This document shows positions 33,740 through 43,495 of a stretch of DNA of 64,000 bases, piece by piece (within the stretch, counting starts at the first letter, position 1; the number at the start of each line of letters is the position of its first letter). The notes under the pieces are model-generated. The model saw only the letters and a program-made list of their open reading frames with translations, was not told the DNA's origin and did no database searches. This DNA is from a virus. The stretch is from the IMG/VR virus record IMGVR_UViG_3300030385_002649, positions 248,001 through 312,000 of that record. The stretch is one strand, 5' to 3'. Made by a program: the position numbers and the translations under genes.

Positions 33740-34343
33740 CGTCGAACGCTAAGTTATTGCTTGTGTCAGCGGCAGTTAGGGCTAGAGCCGTAGTGAGATC
33801 TTCACTTCCTACTGTGCGAGTAAAAATGGCCCCTTGAGTACCGCCAGCAGGGCCTAATGCTATGCTTACACCGGCCAGCTGCGAAGCGGATCCAGTTCGT
33901 ATAATTGTCCCTCTGACTATAAATTCTTGAAAACTGCTAAGAATTGTATTAGTGAATATTGTTGTCGCTCCTAAAGAAATTGTTAGTATGTCAGTGCTTC
34001 CTCCGCTAGTGTTCCGTCCCCAAACCTCAAAAGAGATATTTTCGCCGGTAGCGTTTAGGGTATTAGCGGGTAGAGTCCGAGTAGCATCGGACCCAGTGCC
34101 TGGTGATGTAGAGGTGCTTTCTGTTTCTGGAACTCCAGTAATACCCGCATGATCTAGAGACGCGTGAGCTGCGATAGTCAAATCGCCAACTCCAGTGATA
34201 CCAGTGTGATCTAGAGTCGCATGAGCTGCGATGGTCAAATCGCCAACTCCAGTAATACCAGTGTGGTCTAGAACCGCGTGAGCCGAGACCGCTGCGTCTG
34301 CTGCTTCTAACGGTGACTTTCCGTCGTCTATAAAAAGTGGCAT
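33711..34343 (-). CDS. Tail-fibre-type protein with tandem repeats
   Basis: 210 residues. The N-terminus carries two full copies and a partial third of a 19-residue unit (AHAxLDHTGITGVGDLTIA). The C-terminal two thirds are beta-rich, with DIL, ISLGATTIF and VGSEDLTTALA segments typical of phage fibre domains. Downstream of the protein at 34346 with two bases between them, in the same transcript. Confidence 0.65.
   Translation of the reverse strand: MPLFIDDGKSPLEAADAAVSAHAVLDHTGITGVGDLTIAAHATLDHTGITGVGDLTIAAHASLDHAGITGVPETESTSTSPGTGSDATRTLPANTLNATGENISFEVWGRNTSGGSTDILTISLGATTIFTNTILSSFQEFIVRGTIIRTGSASQLAGVSIALGPAGGTQGAIFTRTVGSEDLTTALALTAADTSNNLAFDALIVRHWPS
34151..34282 (-). repeat. 57-base tandem repeat inside the fibre gene
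   Basis: Two full units (34151-34207 and 34208-34264), differing at a few positions, plus a partial third unit beginning at 34265. The unit length is a multiple of three and encodes the 19-residue repeat, so copy-number change would keep the frame. Confidence 0.85.
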
Positions 34344-34345
34344 GG

Positions 34346-35947
34346 CTATTCTTTCCTAACAAATGGTGTTCCGACATAAAGTTCTTCGCCAGAATCGATG
34401 TGAGCTTCAACAACGACAAAAAATCTGCGTTCGCCAGTTGGTTGAGAGCTAAGGTTAGTATCGGTCAATGTTATGACAATCCTACTGCCGGTAGCTTCGG
34501 GCGTAAGAATGCCAGTATAGACCGGTGTTGCTCCAGAGCCTTCGGCGTAGATCTTTATAAGATATTCTGGAGTGGGCCCAGTTGGTCCGCTTCCCTTTAT
34601 AGGGATTTTGATAGACGTGATCTTGGATTGTGTGCTTCTAAGTTGACCTTGCCATTCTATGTTAGCACGCCCCGAAGCGACTGTCGAGGCGACTTTAGAC
34701 CAGGTTTCAAAATCACCGGAAAAGTCAGCGGACACCTGTTCAGCATTAACGCCAGAAACAGAAATGATTCTATAATCCCGGTTAACCAAATAACTTTCAT
34801 CAAACTCGGTAGAAACTCCAATAGCTGGAGCAATGCCGAGAGTCATGGTAATAGAAATTACTTGTAAGTCGCCGACATGCTCGCCAGTTCCCGCATCACG
34901 CCTAGCAAGTTTCAAAATAACAGAATCGCCACGAGCTAAAGCCGAACCTGATATCGACCTGATTACGACAGTTCTTCTGATAGAGGTATCGCTAGGAGGG
35001 CTTAATAGGAACGTCTGAGAACTTATCGCATCAATGGTGCCATCGACAGTATTGGCGATTTGGCCATCGGTATCCAGAAGAACACTGGCTGAAGCATCAG
35101 GCGAAGACATCGCATATGTTATTCTGAACTGAGCATCGGACGTTTCATTCCAGTGATCCGGGATTTGAAATGTCACCTTTTGTTCAGTGTCGCCTCCGCC
35201 AGTACCAAGACTAGAAGGGTAATCAACAGTTTCAAAATCTTGGATGTTACCAGCTGTTGAAGACGGCTCATCTGTGTTCAAAAAGAAATCTGATGTTATC
35301 GAGATGACACGTGTTTGGATTTGGCCTGTATAGCGATAAGAATAGGCGATTCTATGTAGGTCACCTAAGTGGTCTAGACTTGGGTTGCTGCCTGGCCTAA
35401 CTATAGTGACAACAACTGCGTCTCCAGCTGCAAAGTCTCCTTCTACTATCGAAAACAATGTTTCTCTTGTTGTAGCGGTTGAACTAGGAGGAATAATGGC
35501 TATTGGAACTCTGCCAGGAGGGTTGTCAATAACTCCTGTTACGATGTCAGCGATTGTCAAGTCAACTTCGAGCAAAACATCAGCAGCCGGATCGGCAGTA
35601 GACATTTTGTAGGTCATTAGAATTTCGATATCGCCAGAATCGTAGTCCTCTGGAACAGAAAACTCAAACCTTTCACCTCTAGCGTCTCCGGCTACGAAAT
35701 TGCCTCCAGCAAAATCAGAAACTGCAATTAGGGCTGGTTGCGCAATTACCTCTGTTCCATTTAAGAGCGGCAAAGCGATTGGGATACCTACGGAGATTGG
35801 ACCGGTGGGAGCTAACCCTCCGCCGCCTCCGGTTCCTGTGGACTCTTCGAAAGACGGTACCAGCGCTCCAGCTGTTAAAACGTAACCAGATGTTGTTCCG
35901 GTTGGCTGTGCGATCTGGTCTGGTCTTGGTCCATTACGTGCTGGCAT
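34346..35947 (-). CDS. Tail or baseplate protein with repeated beta domains
   Basis: 533 residues. A short N-terminal anchor (MPARNGPRPDQIAQPTG) is followed by two related domains: one with FEFSVPEDYDSGDIEILMTY, the other with VTFQIPDHWNETSDAQFRITY. Each ends with a similar VVVTIVRPG/VILKLARRD strand. The C-terminal 130 residues resemble those of the next upstream protein (35952-36542). It is probably an oligomeric adhesion or adaptor protein. Confidence 0.6.
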   Translation of the reverse strand: MPARNGPRPDQIAQPTGTTSGYVLTAGALVPSFEESTGTGGGGGLAPTGPISVGIPIALPLLNGTEVIAQPALIAVSDFAGGNFVAGDARGERFEFSVPEDYDSGDIEILMTYKMSTADPAADVLLEVDLTIADIVTGVIDNPPGRVPIAIIPPSSTATTRETLFSIVEGDFAAGDAVVVTIVRPGSNPSLDHLGDLHRIAYSYRYTGQIQTRVISITSDFFLNTDEPSSTAGNIQDFETVDYPSSLGTGGGDTEQKVTFQIPDHWNETSDAQFRITYAMSSPDASASVLLDTDGQIANTVDGTIDAISSQTFLLSPPSDTSIRRTVVIRSISGSALARGDSVILKLARRDAGTGEHVGDLQVISITMTLGIAPAIGVSTEFDESYLVNRDYRIISVSGVNAEQVSADFSGDFETWSKVASTVASGRANIEWQGQLRSTQSKITSIKIPIKGSGPTGPTPEYLIKIYAEGSGATPVYTGILTPEATGSRIVITLTDTNLSSQPTGERRFFVVVEAHIDSGEELYVGTPFVRKE

Positions 35948-35951
35948 ATGA

Positions 35952-36542
35952 TTACTCTTGTGTCACAAACGGTCTACTGCAGTCTAGTATTTGCCCATCG
36001 TCTAAAGAGCACTCTACGACTACATGATAACGCTTTTGGTTAATAGGTTGGGCCGTCAATGATACTTCATCAATTGAAAATTCGGTAGAAACAGAAGGAG
36101 CATCCAAAACTGCAGACTCGAAAATCGGATTAGCCGTTGTCGCCCCTTCTGCGTAAACTTTTATAACAAAAGTAGGGGGGGTTGTTGGACTCCCATTAGA
36201 GTCTCCAACAACGTTCATCCTTATTTTGAAGATTCTCTCTTGTTTGTCGCTTAGCCTTCCGCTCCAAGCAATATCAATGCTTTGGCTGTCCGAAAAAGCC
36301 TCAACTCTATCGTAAGCTTCGAAATCGCCAACTAAATCTGGGAAAACCGAGTCGCCAGAAATTTGAGCAGTTGGGTTCCCAAAAACACCAGGCCCTAATA
36401 GAACTTCAGCGCCCGGCGAGTCCCAGTCAGGCGACGCTACGTCTGGGTTGGTGCTTCCGGCTAATTGGGACGATATTGCTTGGCCTGGTCTGGTTGCAGA
36501 AGCCTGGCTAAATTGGTTTGGCTGCGGGCCGTATTTAGGCAT
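35952..36542 (-). CDS. Tail protein related to its downstream neighbour
   Basis: 196 residues from the ATG at 36542; a GTG at 36551 is also in frame. The N-terminal anchor MPKYGPQPNQFSQAS resembles MPARNGPRPDQIAQ of the neighbour, and the C-terminal domain (KIYVEGAT-like strand, YHVVVECSLDDGQIL) corresponds to its last domain. The pair probably arose by duplication. First gene of this minus-strand unit, facing the divergent nucS promoter region. Confidence 0.6.
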   Translation of the reverse strand: MPKYGPQPNQFSQASATRPGQAISSQLAGSTNPDVASPDWDSPGAEVLLGPGVFGNPTAQISGDSVFPDLVGDFEAYDRVEAFSDSQSIDIAWSGRLSDKQERIFKIRMNVVGDSNGSPTTPPTFVIKVYAEGATTANPIFESAVLDAPSVSTEFSIDEVSLTAQPINQKRYHVVVECSLDDGQILDCSRPFVTQE

Positions 36543-36551
36543 CTTCGTCAC

Positions 36552-36650
36552 TCGTTAGGTTGGTGCACAATCTTGAGATCATAGTTTATTTTTGGACTAG
36601 TTTAAACTAGATTCTGACTGAGATTGTACGTATGAACGAGAAGGTGAACC
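36552..36650. promoter_or_regulatory. Divergent intergenic region with palindromes
   Basis: A perfect 14-base palindrome CTAGTTTAAACTAG lies at 36597-36610, inside a wider inverted repeat ACAATCT (36567-36573) / AGATTGT (36621-36627). A TTGAGA (36573-36578) stands 17 bases before the palindrome start. This looks like an operator-promoter for the divergent tail gene and nucS cassette. Which box is the actual -10 is not clear. Confidence 0.4.
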
Positions 36651-37283
36651 GTGATACGAGTGGAGCAATCTTTTGTACTATATGCTAATTGCCGAGTAGA
36701 TTATAACGGAAGAGCCAAATCGTTTTTAGAAGACGGCAATTTTCTTATAATGCACAAGAGCGATGGCACGCTTCTCATCCACGGAGGAACTTTATGCACC
36801 CCCAGGAATTATCAGCCTCCCGGGGCAATCCTTAAAATTGACGGAGGCAAGTTAGTCTCTGATCGTAAGGATGAAAAAATTGTGATCACCATAAACGAAC
36901 GATTAGACTATAGAGAATTAAAAGAATGGGCCACACATAAGATCGATATTTGCAAAACGGAAGACGACCTTAGGTGTTATATCGCAGACAACGCTGCCAG
37001 TCTATTAGGCGTTACCCCAAAAGAAATCCATAAAGAGTTTAGAACTCCAGTAGGACCAGTTGATCTCTTAGTGATAGACGACCGAGATACTTATCACGTC
37101 ATAGAAGTTAAAAGAGGTAGTGCCAGTTTGCAATCCGTAAGTCAACTTACAAGATACTCAGATTATTTTATTGATGTTGAGAAAAACGTTTGCGACTATG
37201 TTGCGTCCCCTAAAATCAGCAAAAATGCTTTAAGACTTATGGGGGAACAAAATCAGGTTTGGTTGCAAGTAGACCACCAATAG
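36651..37283 (+). CDS. nucS: NucS/EndoMS-type mismatch endonuclease
   Basis: 210 residues, GTG start with GAGAAGG before it. The N-terminal domain has the DNA-binding block CRVDYNGRAKSFLEDGNFLI followed by MHKSDGTLLIHGG and RNYQPPGAIL. The C-terminal RecB-like nuclease has GPVDLL (Asp138), VIEVKRG (Glu152, Lys154) and QLTRYSDYF (Gln165). This is the complete catalytic set of NucS/EndoMS, which cuts both strands at mismatches in Actinobacteria and Archaea that lack MutS. The family's C-terminal PCNA or clamp-binding tail is not evident. It could provide phage mismatch repair or promote recombination. Confidence 0.88.
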   Translation: MIRVEQSFVLYANCRVDYNGRAKSFLEDGNFLIMHKSDGTLLIHGGTLCTPRNYQPPGAILKIDGGKLVSDRKDEKIVITINERLDYRELKEWATHKIDICKTEDDLRCYIADNAASLLGVTPKEIHKEFRTPVGPVDLLVIDDRDTYHVIEVKRGSASLQSVSQLTRYSDYFIDVEKNVCDYVASPKISKNALRLMGEQNQVWLQVDHQ

Positions 37284-37295
37284 TATCTTAAAAAG

Positions 37296-37646
37296 ATGGA
37301 CGAGCACATCAAAATATTATTGTTTAAGTATCAAAGGGAACTTGAAACCTTAAACATCGCGCCCGAACGTCAAGAAGATTACTTGGGCATGCCAGGAGCC
37401 CAAGGTTTATCTGACACCACTGATGCTATGAAACACATCGCGTGGATGATCGACGAATTGATTAAAGAAGAAGCGCGTGACTGGGATGAAAACGAAGCTG
37501 ATAGATGGTTAGGTTTCATACAAGGAATTTTGTGGTTCACTAAGATGCGTGGAATTGTAGATTTACAAGATGAAACTGCTTCCTTAAGAGAACAAATCAA
37601 AACTGATTGTCCAACATTAGAAGAAAGTGCGGAGGAGGCCACGTGA
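37296..37646 (+). CDS. Hypothetical acidic helical protein
   Basis: 116 residues, mostly helix, rich in Glu and Asp. Contains EEARDWDENEADRWLGFIQG, a pattern seen in small phage proteins of unknown function. The AGTATCTTAA motif precedes it right after the nucS stop. GTGA overlap with the next gene. Confidence 0.55.
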   Translation: MDEHIKILLFKYQRELETLNIAPERQEDYLGMPGAQGLSDTTDAMKHIAWMIDELIKEEARDWDENEADRWLGFIQGILWFTKMRGIVDLQDETASLREQIKTDCPTLEESAEEAT

Positions 37647-38107
37647 GCGACAGGAAAATGAGGAAATGCAACCAGTGCGGCGCAGCCATGGCTGTGAAAA
37701 AGGGTGGCAAGGGAAGGTTCTGGGCGTGCACGAGATATAGGGACGGCTGCGCTAACACAGCTGAGTTCCACGGGTATTCGCCAAAAGCTGGTCTAGATCT
37801 CGACATCAGATCAATCGAAAATGGTTATATCGTATTGAGCAGCTACAAATATGCCGAAGATGTTGATGATGAAGAATCAGTAGAAGTTTATTGTAAAGAC
37901 GAAGACGATTTGCGCTCAGAACTTACAAAAATGTTCGCCGAAAAAATCGACGACTTAATGAGTCGATTGTCTCTATCTGGCGATTACTTTGTAGAAGAGC
38001 CCGACGATACACCGATTAAAGTTCAAAAACAGAAAGCGTCTACTGATATTAGAGACTTGATGAAAAAAGTCAACAAAGGTCGGCGGCAAGTTAAAGACGA
38101 AGACTAG
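37643..38107 (+). CDS. Topoisomerase-type zinc-ribbon protein
   Basis: 154 residues from the GTG at 37643, with GGAGG before it. KCNQCGAAM and [17 protein letters not shown] match the C-terminal zinc-ribbon of topoisomerase I. The remainder is acidic, then basic at the end ([11 protein letters not shown]). It may be a DNA-binding accessory of NucS, given the shared cassette. The TAG stop shares CTAG with the convergent gene. Confidence 0.6.
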   Translation: MSDRKMRKCNQCGAAMAVKKGGKGRFWACTRYRDGCANTAEFHGYSPKAGLDLDIRSIENGYIVLSSYKYAEDVDDEESVEVYCKDEDDLRSELTKMFAEKIDDLMSRLSLSGDYFVEEPDDTPIKVQKQKASTDIRDLMKKVNKGRRQVKDED

Positions 38108-39693
38108 TCGATGCTTAGGTATGTCACGAAAATTGCGTCGAACTCATCAAGTTCAGGGGCCGTACCACTCGATACTAGAATTGTAATGGCTTTATCATCG
38201 GTTCCGCTTAGGACGTAATCTAGACCGGCACCTTGAGTGTGATACAACCTGTTGATATAAAGGACGACTGACGACGTGTCTGGTATAAACGAAAGGCCAT
38301 TAGCTAACGTTTGGTCGCCTCCGGTTGTGGTGATTGGAAGTTCAGTGGCGTCGAGGGGAATGATCTCCTGTCTGGGCGTCAAACCGACTGTGTTTCCGTC
38401 GATACCTGCTGGTCCAGTTCCGCCAGTAACTCCGTCGGCACCTGTAGGGCCTGTGGTCCCATCGCCGCCTGTTGGTCCAGTCGCGCCAGTCGATCCGTTT
38501 GTAGCTCCAGTTGGGCCAGTAATACCGGTTGGACCGGTGACTCCAATGGAGCCAGTAGCCCCGATAGTAGCAACAGCCTCTTCTGCATAAGCAACAACCA
38601 ATTCGTCCTCAATGAACATCGGGACGGCTGTTCCGGTCACTCTCTGCCAAATTATTTGTTGGTAAGAAGCTCCAGTTAGTTGATAATCACGGCCAGGACC
38701 TTGAACTTGAAATTGCTTATTCAACCAAAGTTTGACTGTTTCTGGATTCGCTACTGGGAAGCTTAGACCGTCCGCAAGGATAACATCGCCAGCCGACATA
38801 TCAATATCTTCGGGGATTAGCTCTTCCTGGTGAGGGATGGGCGTGGTGACGCCGCTGTCTTGGCTATAGACAGCAACTAATCTACTTTCGGTTGGGTCGA
38901 TTGGAACGGCCAGGCCAGACGTTGACAGCCATCTAATCGATTGATTGTCAGTACCGGTCAACTCATAATCTTCGTTTTGTACCAAGAAGAGTTTATTAAG
39001 GTAGAGCTTAACAGCTGCAACGTTAGCAACTGGGAATGACAATTGGTTTGTCAATATTGTATCTGGATCGCCTTCGACGATTGTTTCGACGATTGGTATA
39101 ATTTCTTGTCTAGGGAGCGCTAACACTGCACCGTCCGCCCCGGCCACCCCAGTTGGGCCCTGCAGACCACCACCTTTGGTGCCAAAATAACGATAGACAG
39201 TTAACTTCAGAGGTGTCGAAAGACCAAGATCGTCAGGCGTAAAGCTTTCGTCGAATCTTACGACCCCATTTTTATAATCGAGTTGATATCTGCCAGCGGT
39301 TTGTGGGACTGGCGTGTTGTCATTTTCAAAAAGCTGGAAAGAATATCCGGCACCGAACTGCTGTGGGCTTAACCAATCGAATACTCTAGTGTTAGGATCT
39401 GGCGTGCCTGGGACCTCATAATATGAATAGCCTTGGCCATTGGACAACGGGACTTCGTCTAGCGATACTACGTCTAATTTTTCTACAACAGCGTCTGTGC
39501 CGACTGTGTTTGCGTCAGCCGCAGCTTGAGTGGCCGCCATCGGCACAGTCTCAGCCCAGATGTCCGACGCTACGACAGTTGGGAGCCAAGGAAATGCTTC
39601 TTCGAAGTAATTTCTATCAGTATTGCTAGACAAGACACCAAGTGTCACCTTATTAGCGATGTCAAGTTGTGCTTCGTCGCTTAATTTAGCCAT
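38104..39693 (-). CDS. Tail-fibre protein with collagen stretch and three repeats
   Basis: 529 residues. Three modules of about 85 residues are visible, each starting near RQEIIP or HQEELIP and containing a [21 protein letters not shown] strand, a Y-x-L-T/S-G turn and a final V-A/T-Y-strand. A collagen-like Gly-x-Thr region ([16 protein letters not shown]) separates the second and third modules. Such fibres trimerise and bind receptors. N-terminal 100 residues are helical ([14 protein letters not shown]) and may attach to the tail. Confidence 0.7.
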   Translation of the reverse strand: MAKLSDEAQLDIANKVTLGVLSSNTDRNYFEEAFPWLPTVVASDIWAETVPMAATQAAADANTVGTDAVVEKLDVVSLDEVPLSNGQGYSYYEVPGTPDPNTRVFDWLSPQQFGAGYSFQLFENDNTPVPQTAGRYQLDYKNGVVRFDESFTPDDLGLSTPLKLTVYRYFGTKGGGLQGPTGVAGADGAVLALPRQEIIPIVETIVEGDPDTILTNQLSFPVANVAAVKLYLNKLFLVQNEDYELTGTDNQSIRWLSTSGLAVPIDPTESRLVAVYSQDSGVTTPIPHQEELIPEDIDMSAGDVILADGLSFPVANPETVKLWLNKQFQVQGPGRDYQLTGASYQQIIWQRVTGTAVPMFIEDELVVAYAEEAVATIGATGSIGVTGPTGITGPTGATNGSTGATGPTGGDGTTGPTGADGVTGGTGPAGIDGNTVGLTPRQEIIPLDATELPITTTGGDQTLANGLSFIPDTSSVVLYINRLYHTQGAGLDYVLSGTDDKAITILVSSGTAPELDEFDAIFVTYLSID

Positions 39694-39997
39694 TTAGGAC
39701 GCCCATCAGCGAGTTTTTTAACTCAGTTAGTTTACGTTTATTTAAGATATAGGACTTAGCGAAACCATCCGTTACTCTGAATGTTACAGCATATATCCCT
39801 TTAGAGCTTTCTGGCTTTTCTACTCCATAGGAAGTTCCAACCCAAAAACTATTACCTTTTTCGGCCAATACCCATGAAATATGAGTGGCAAATCCTCTAG
39901 CGTCTCCATCGTTTAAGAAATAGTGCTCTTGAATAGAGTCATCGTACGCAACTATTGCGTACGTTTCATCAGATTTTATAGCTCTTAATTTGAACAT
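39686..39997 (-). CDS. Small hypothetical protein among tail genes
   Basis: 103 residues from the ATG at 39997. An in-frame opening up to 40120 reads into the upstream gene and looks like noise. Beta-rich, with a helical end ([16 protein letters not shown]). It overlaps the start of the fibre gene at 39693. No motif recognised; possibly a fibre chaperone by position only. Confidence 0.5.
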   Translation of the reverse strand: MFKLRAIKSDETYAIVAYDDSIQEHYFLNDGDARGFATHISWVLAEKGNSFWVGTSYGVEKPESSKGIYAVTFRVTDGFAKSYILNKRKLTELKNSLMGVLNG

Positions 39998-40001
39998 ATC
40001 A

Positions 40002-42143
40002 TTACCAGTTGATTGATAAACCGGAACCGGTTCCAATAAGCTCAGCCACGGAAGAATTAGCGTACGTAATCTCGACAATAACTTGGAAATCTGAAGAAAC
40101 ATCTGTACCAATCGTTCCAAGACTGAATTCTAAAGAACCATTCAAGTCCGGACTATTTACACCAGGATTGATTCGGCACCCTTCATCATCCACGCCACCA
40201 ACGAGCGGAGCGCCAGATGGAAAAGTAGCTCCATTGAAAGAGACGGTGACATCGAGCCAAACAGTTCGACCAGGAACTTTAACGCGGATACCAACATCAG
40301 AAACAATGTTAGCGTCAGTTAGCCCAGGAAGTGTCAAAACCCCATTGCTTTGTGAAATAATGGATCTAAACACTCTTCTATAAACTCTATCTGTTCCCCC
40401 CAGGCTCGAATAGTCTGGATTAGGTTGAGGCTGAAAATTTGTTCCATTGGAGTGGTCAAAACTTGGCCATCTTAGTCTATTTTGTCCGGACGCTTCCTCA
40501 AAGTCATAGACTTGCAATTCGCCAGTTCTAGATCCGTCTAGCAACGATGTCGCTGAGTTCCACAAAAGAGGGGCGCCAGGCATGCCAGCGATTAGAACAT
40601 CGAAATTTGTCGAAGAAGGTAGTCTGTATCTCTCGTCGGTGAAATCGTCAAAGACATCGGTGCTGTTGGGGCCATCGCTCATGATCGCAAAATTCTTACT
40701 AGTTGATACCGCAGGAGTATAAGAACCATAAGGGTCGCGTGGAGTGATAATAGCTTGAGCATCATTGTCCTGCACGCCAGCAGCGGTGGTTAAACCAAAG
40801 GAAGTTACAGCCATTATTTCGCCGATATCCGGAGGAGTTGAGACTCCTCCGACCGAACCATCTGTATAAGGAATTGTCGTAGAACCAGCCCAACCAGAAG
40901 ACAACTCTAACGGAGCGTCGGACTGGTGGTAAGCATTGTCGAATCCCCGAACAAGAGTAACGTCTAGGTCGAATGTCGAGCCAGTGTCATAATAAGAGAT
41001 ACCGCTTAACTCTTTCAGAACGGGAGTATCTTCCGTAAGATCGGTTGCAGTAACTGCAGGATCTGTAGCGCCCGCAGGATCTATGTCGTAGAACCAGTTT
41101 AATGTACTTGTTGTATTGGTCCCAGACCCAGTTTCGTGACGCAGAACTGCAGAGTTGTGCCCTTGTCTTAGGTCGGCAGCTACTAGTCCGATCTGCGTCG
41201 TTCCCTGTTGGAAAGCGTCTGTCGTAATACTAGTTGGAGCTACAGTTAGAAGCGTTAGAGTGCTGCCGACACCGAATGAAACCACTCCTCCCGCTACTAC
41301 ACTGCCTGTTCCTTGTACGTTGTAAGTGCCAGGAATGTTCTGCCCAGCATCTCTACTACCTTCTAGGAAGTTAGCACCAAGATCAATGTTAGCTACGTCA
41401 ACTCCGTTTACGGCCAAAATGAGATTGCCAAGGCTGGCGAATCCAAATTGGCCGACAGCATGAGCTAAAGTCACAGCACCCGTTTGTGTTATCGAAGCGT
41501 AAGTGTCTCCAGCGCTAGTTGCCGGAGGATAATTGATATTAGATTGTGACATTTTTCCTGTCACAAGCCCAACTAGACCTGTTAACGCACCACTCAACAC
41601 AACAGGAGGAGTTCCGCCACCGATATAGGCCACACCATCTGCGACTTCCGTGACATAGTGGTCAGCACCTTGAGCTGTCTGTGTAATGAAACGGATTTCA
41701 GTGATTGGGGTCGCCGAATTTACTTCTTCGGGTGATCCGGGAAGTCCGGAAGCGATTGTCAATCCTCGATCTTCGTTTTGCCAGGTTCCGGAGGCTCCTT
41801 TATAAACAAGGGTTTGGCCGTCGGCTGGGAGGTTGATCACAACGTCTTCTAAGCCGTTCAGATCTACCGGAAGGGCTATTGTTTCCCAGCCTGGATCTGT
41901 ATAAATTAAGACGTCTCCAACAGTAGGAGAAGACGCGTCTACATCTGAGATATCGTCAAGTTCAAAATTTGTTTCGATAGTCCCAAGACGTTCAGTGATG
42001 GAACCCTCTGCAAAATCATAATTTCCAAGTGCATCAGTCACACATTCTAACTGAATTTCTTGTTTGTTATGATCGGCATTTGGGATTACTTCCCCATTAG
42101 CCCTAATGATCTTAACGTATGGATATTGATAATTAGAAGCCAT
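40002..42143 (-). CDS. Large tail-fibre-type protein
   Basis: 713 residues. The N-terminus (ELDDISDVDASSPTVGDVLIY) has the repeated pattern of phage fibre anchors. The middle is Gly/Thr/Ala-rich beta sequence. The C-terminal 150 residues (NRLRWPSFDHSNGTNF; PGRTVWLDVTVSFNG) look like a distinct globular head. No enzymatic motif is seen. It lies between the small gene at 39997 and the acidic 50-residue gene at 42164. Confidence 0.65.
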   Translation of the reverse strand: MASNYQYPYVKIIRANGEVIPNADHNKQEIQLECVTDALGNYDFAEGSITERLGTIETNFELDDISDVDASSPTVGDVLIYTDPGWETIALPVDLNGLEDVVINLPADGQTLVYKGASGTWQNEDRGLTIASGLPGSPEEVNSATPITEIRFITQTAQGADHYVTEVADGVAYIGGGTPPVVLSGALTGLVGLVTGKMSQSNINYPPATSAGDTYASITQTGAVTLAHAVGQFGFASLGNLILAVNGVDVANIDLGANFLEGSRDAGQNIPGTYNVQGTGSVVAGGVVSFGVGSTLTLLTVAPTSITTDAFQQGTTQIGLVAADLRQGHNSAVLRHETGSGTNTTSTLNWFYDIDPAGATDPAVTATDLTEDTPVLKELSGISYYDTGSTFDLDVTLVRGFDNAYHQSDAPLELSSGWAGSTTIPYTDGSVGGVSTPPDIGEIMAVTSFGLTTAAGVQDNDAQAIITPRDPYGSYTPAVSTSKNFAIMSDGPNSTDVFDDFTDERYRLPSSTNFDVLIAGMPGAPLLWNSATSLLDGSRTGELQVYDFEEASGQNRLRWPSFDHSNGTNFQPQPNPDYSSLGGTDRVYRRVFRSIISQSNGVLTLPGLTDANIVSDVGIRVKVPGRTVWLDVTVSFNGATFPSGAPLVGGVDDEGCRINPGVNSPDLNGSLEFSLGTIGTDVSSDFQVIVEITYANSSVAELIGTGSGLSINW

Positions 42144-42163
42144 ACTGTACCGCCACAGTATTT

Positions 42164-42296
42164 TTAATTTTCGTTCTCGTCAGCCTCAATTAGGTCTTCT
42201 ATGAGTTCTTCTCGGATTGACGAGTTTTCTTTAAATGCTAAAGGCACAGTATTCTGAGCTGGTTCTGCAGCGGTTTTAAAGTCACCAATACCTACT

Positions 42297-42316
<20 letters not shown>
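42164..42316 (-). CDS. Small acidic protein, 50 residues
   Basis: Frame open from ATG at 42316 (GGGAGGG site four bases before) to TAA at 42164. Begins MDPLRPEVGIGDFKTAA and ends in an acidic helix EELIEDLIEADENEN. It overlaps the end of the poly-lysine protein by 20 bases. The clear ribosome site and protein-like composition support it. Function unknown. Confidence 0.6.
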
Positions 42317-43060
<744 letters not shown>

Positions 43061-43064
<4 letters not shown>

Positions 43065-43495
43065 CCCAAAGACCTATACCTATTAGTTAGATAACCGACC
43101 ATCGCGTCGACAAGTGGAGCAACTTCATCGCTAAGGCTCAATAGATGAGCGTTCTTCTTAGAAAATCGTCTACCGTGTTGATTAGGTTCAAAAACCCAAG
43201 ATTGCGATTTGACATCTGGCCTACAGGAAAGATTGGCAGACTTATATCTAGTAGAGCACTTGCCATTAGCGAAATCGACGCCAACCTTAGGCAACCTCTT
43301 TCGAAGAGCGGCTCCTAGGGCGAAGTTATAATCTTCTAGAGCCCTATACAATTCTCCATCGAGTTGTTCGATCTTCTCTCTAGCATCTTGAATGTCGCGC
43401 TGGATGTTTAGAACTACGTCCAACTTACTTCTAACTTCTGATCCATCTGGAAGAGACTCAAGTTCTTCGTTCAATACCTTTTCAAACTTTTTCAT
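43061..43495 (-). CDS. Hypothetical protein
   Basis: 144 residues. N-terminal coiled coil (RDIQDAREKIEQLDGELYRALEDY), then a more basic region with GRRFSKKNAHLL. No family recognised. It overlaps the mobile endonuclease gene by 14 bases, which shows how closely that element was accommodated. Confidence 0.5.

Noticed and set aside
38276-38679. Plus-strand frames opposite the collagen-like fibre gene
   Set aside because: Pro/Val-rich translations are the expected antisense image of Gly-x-Thr triplets.
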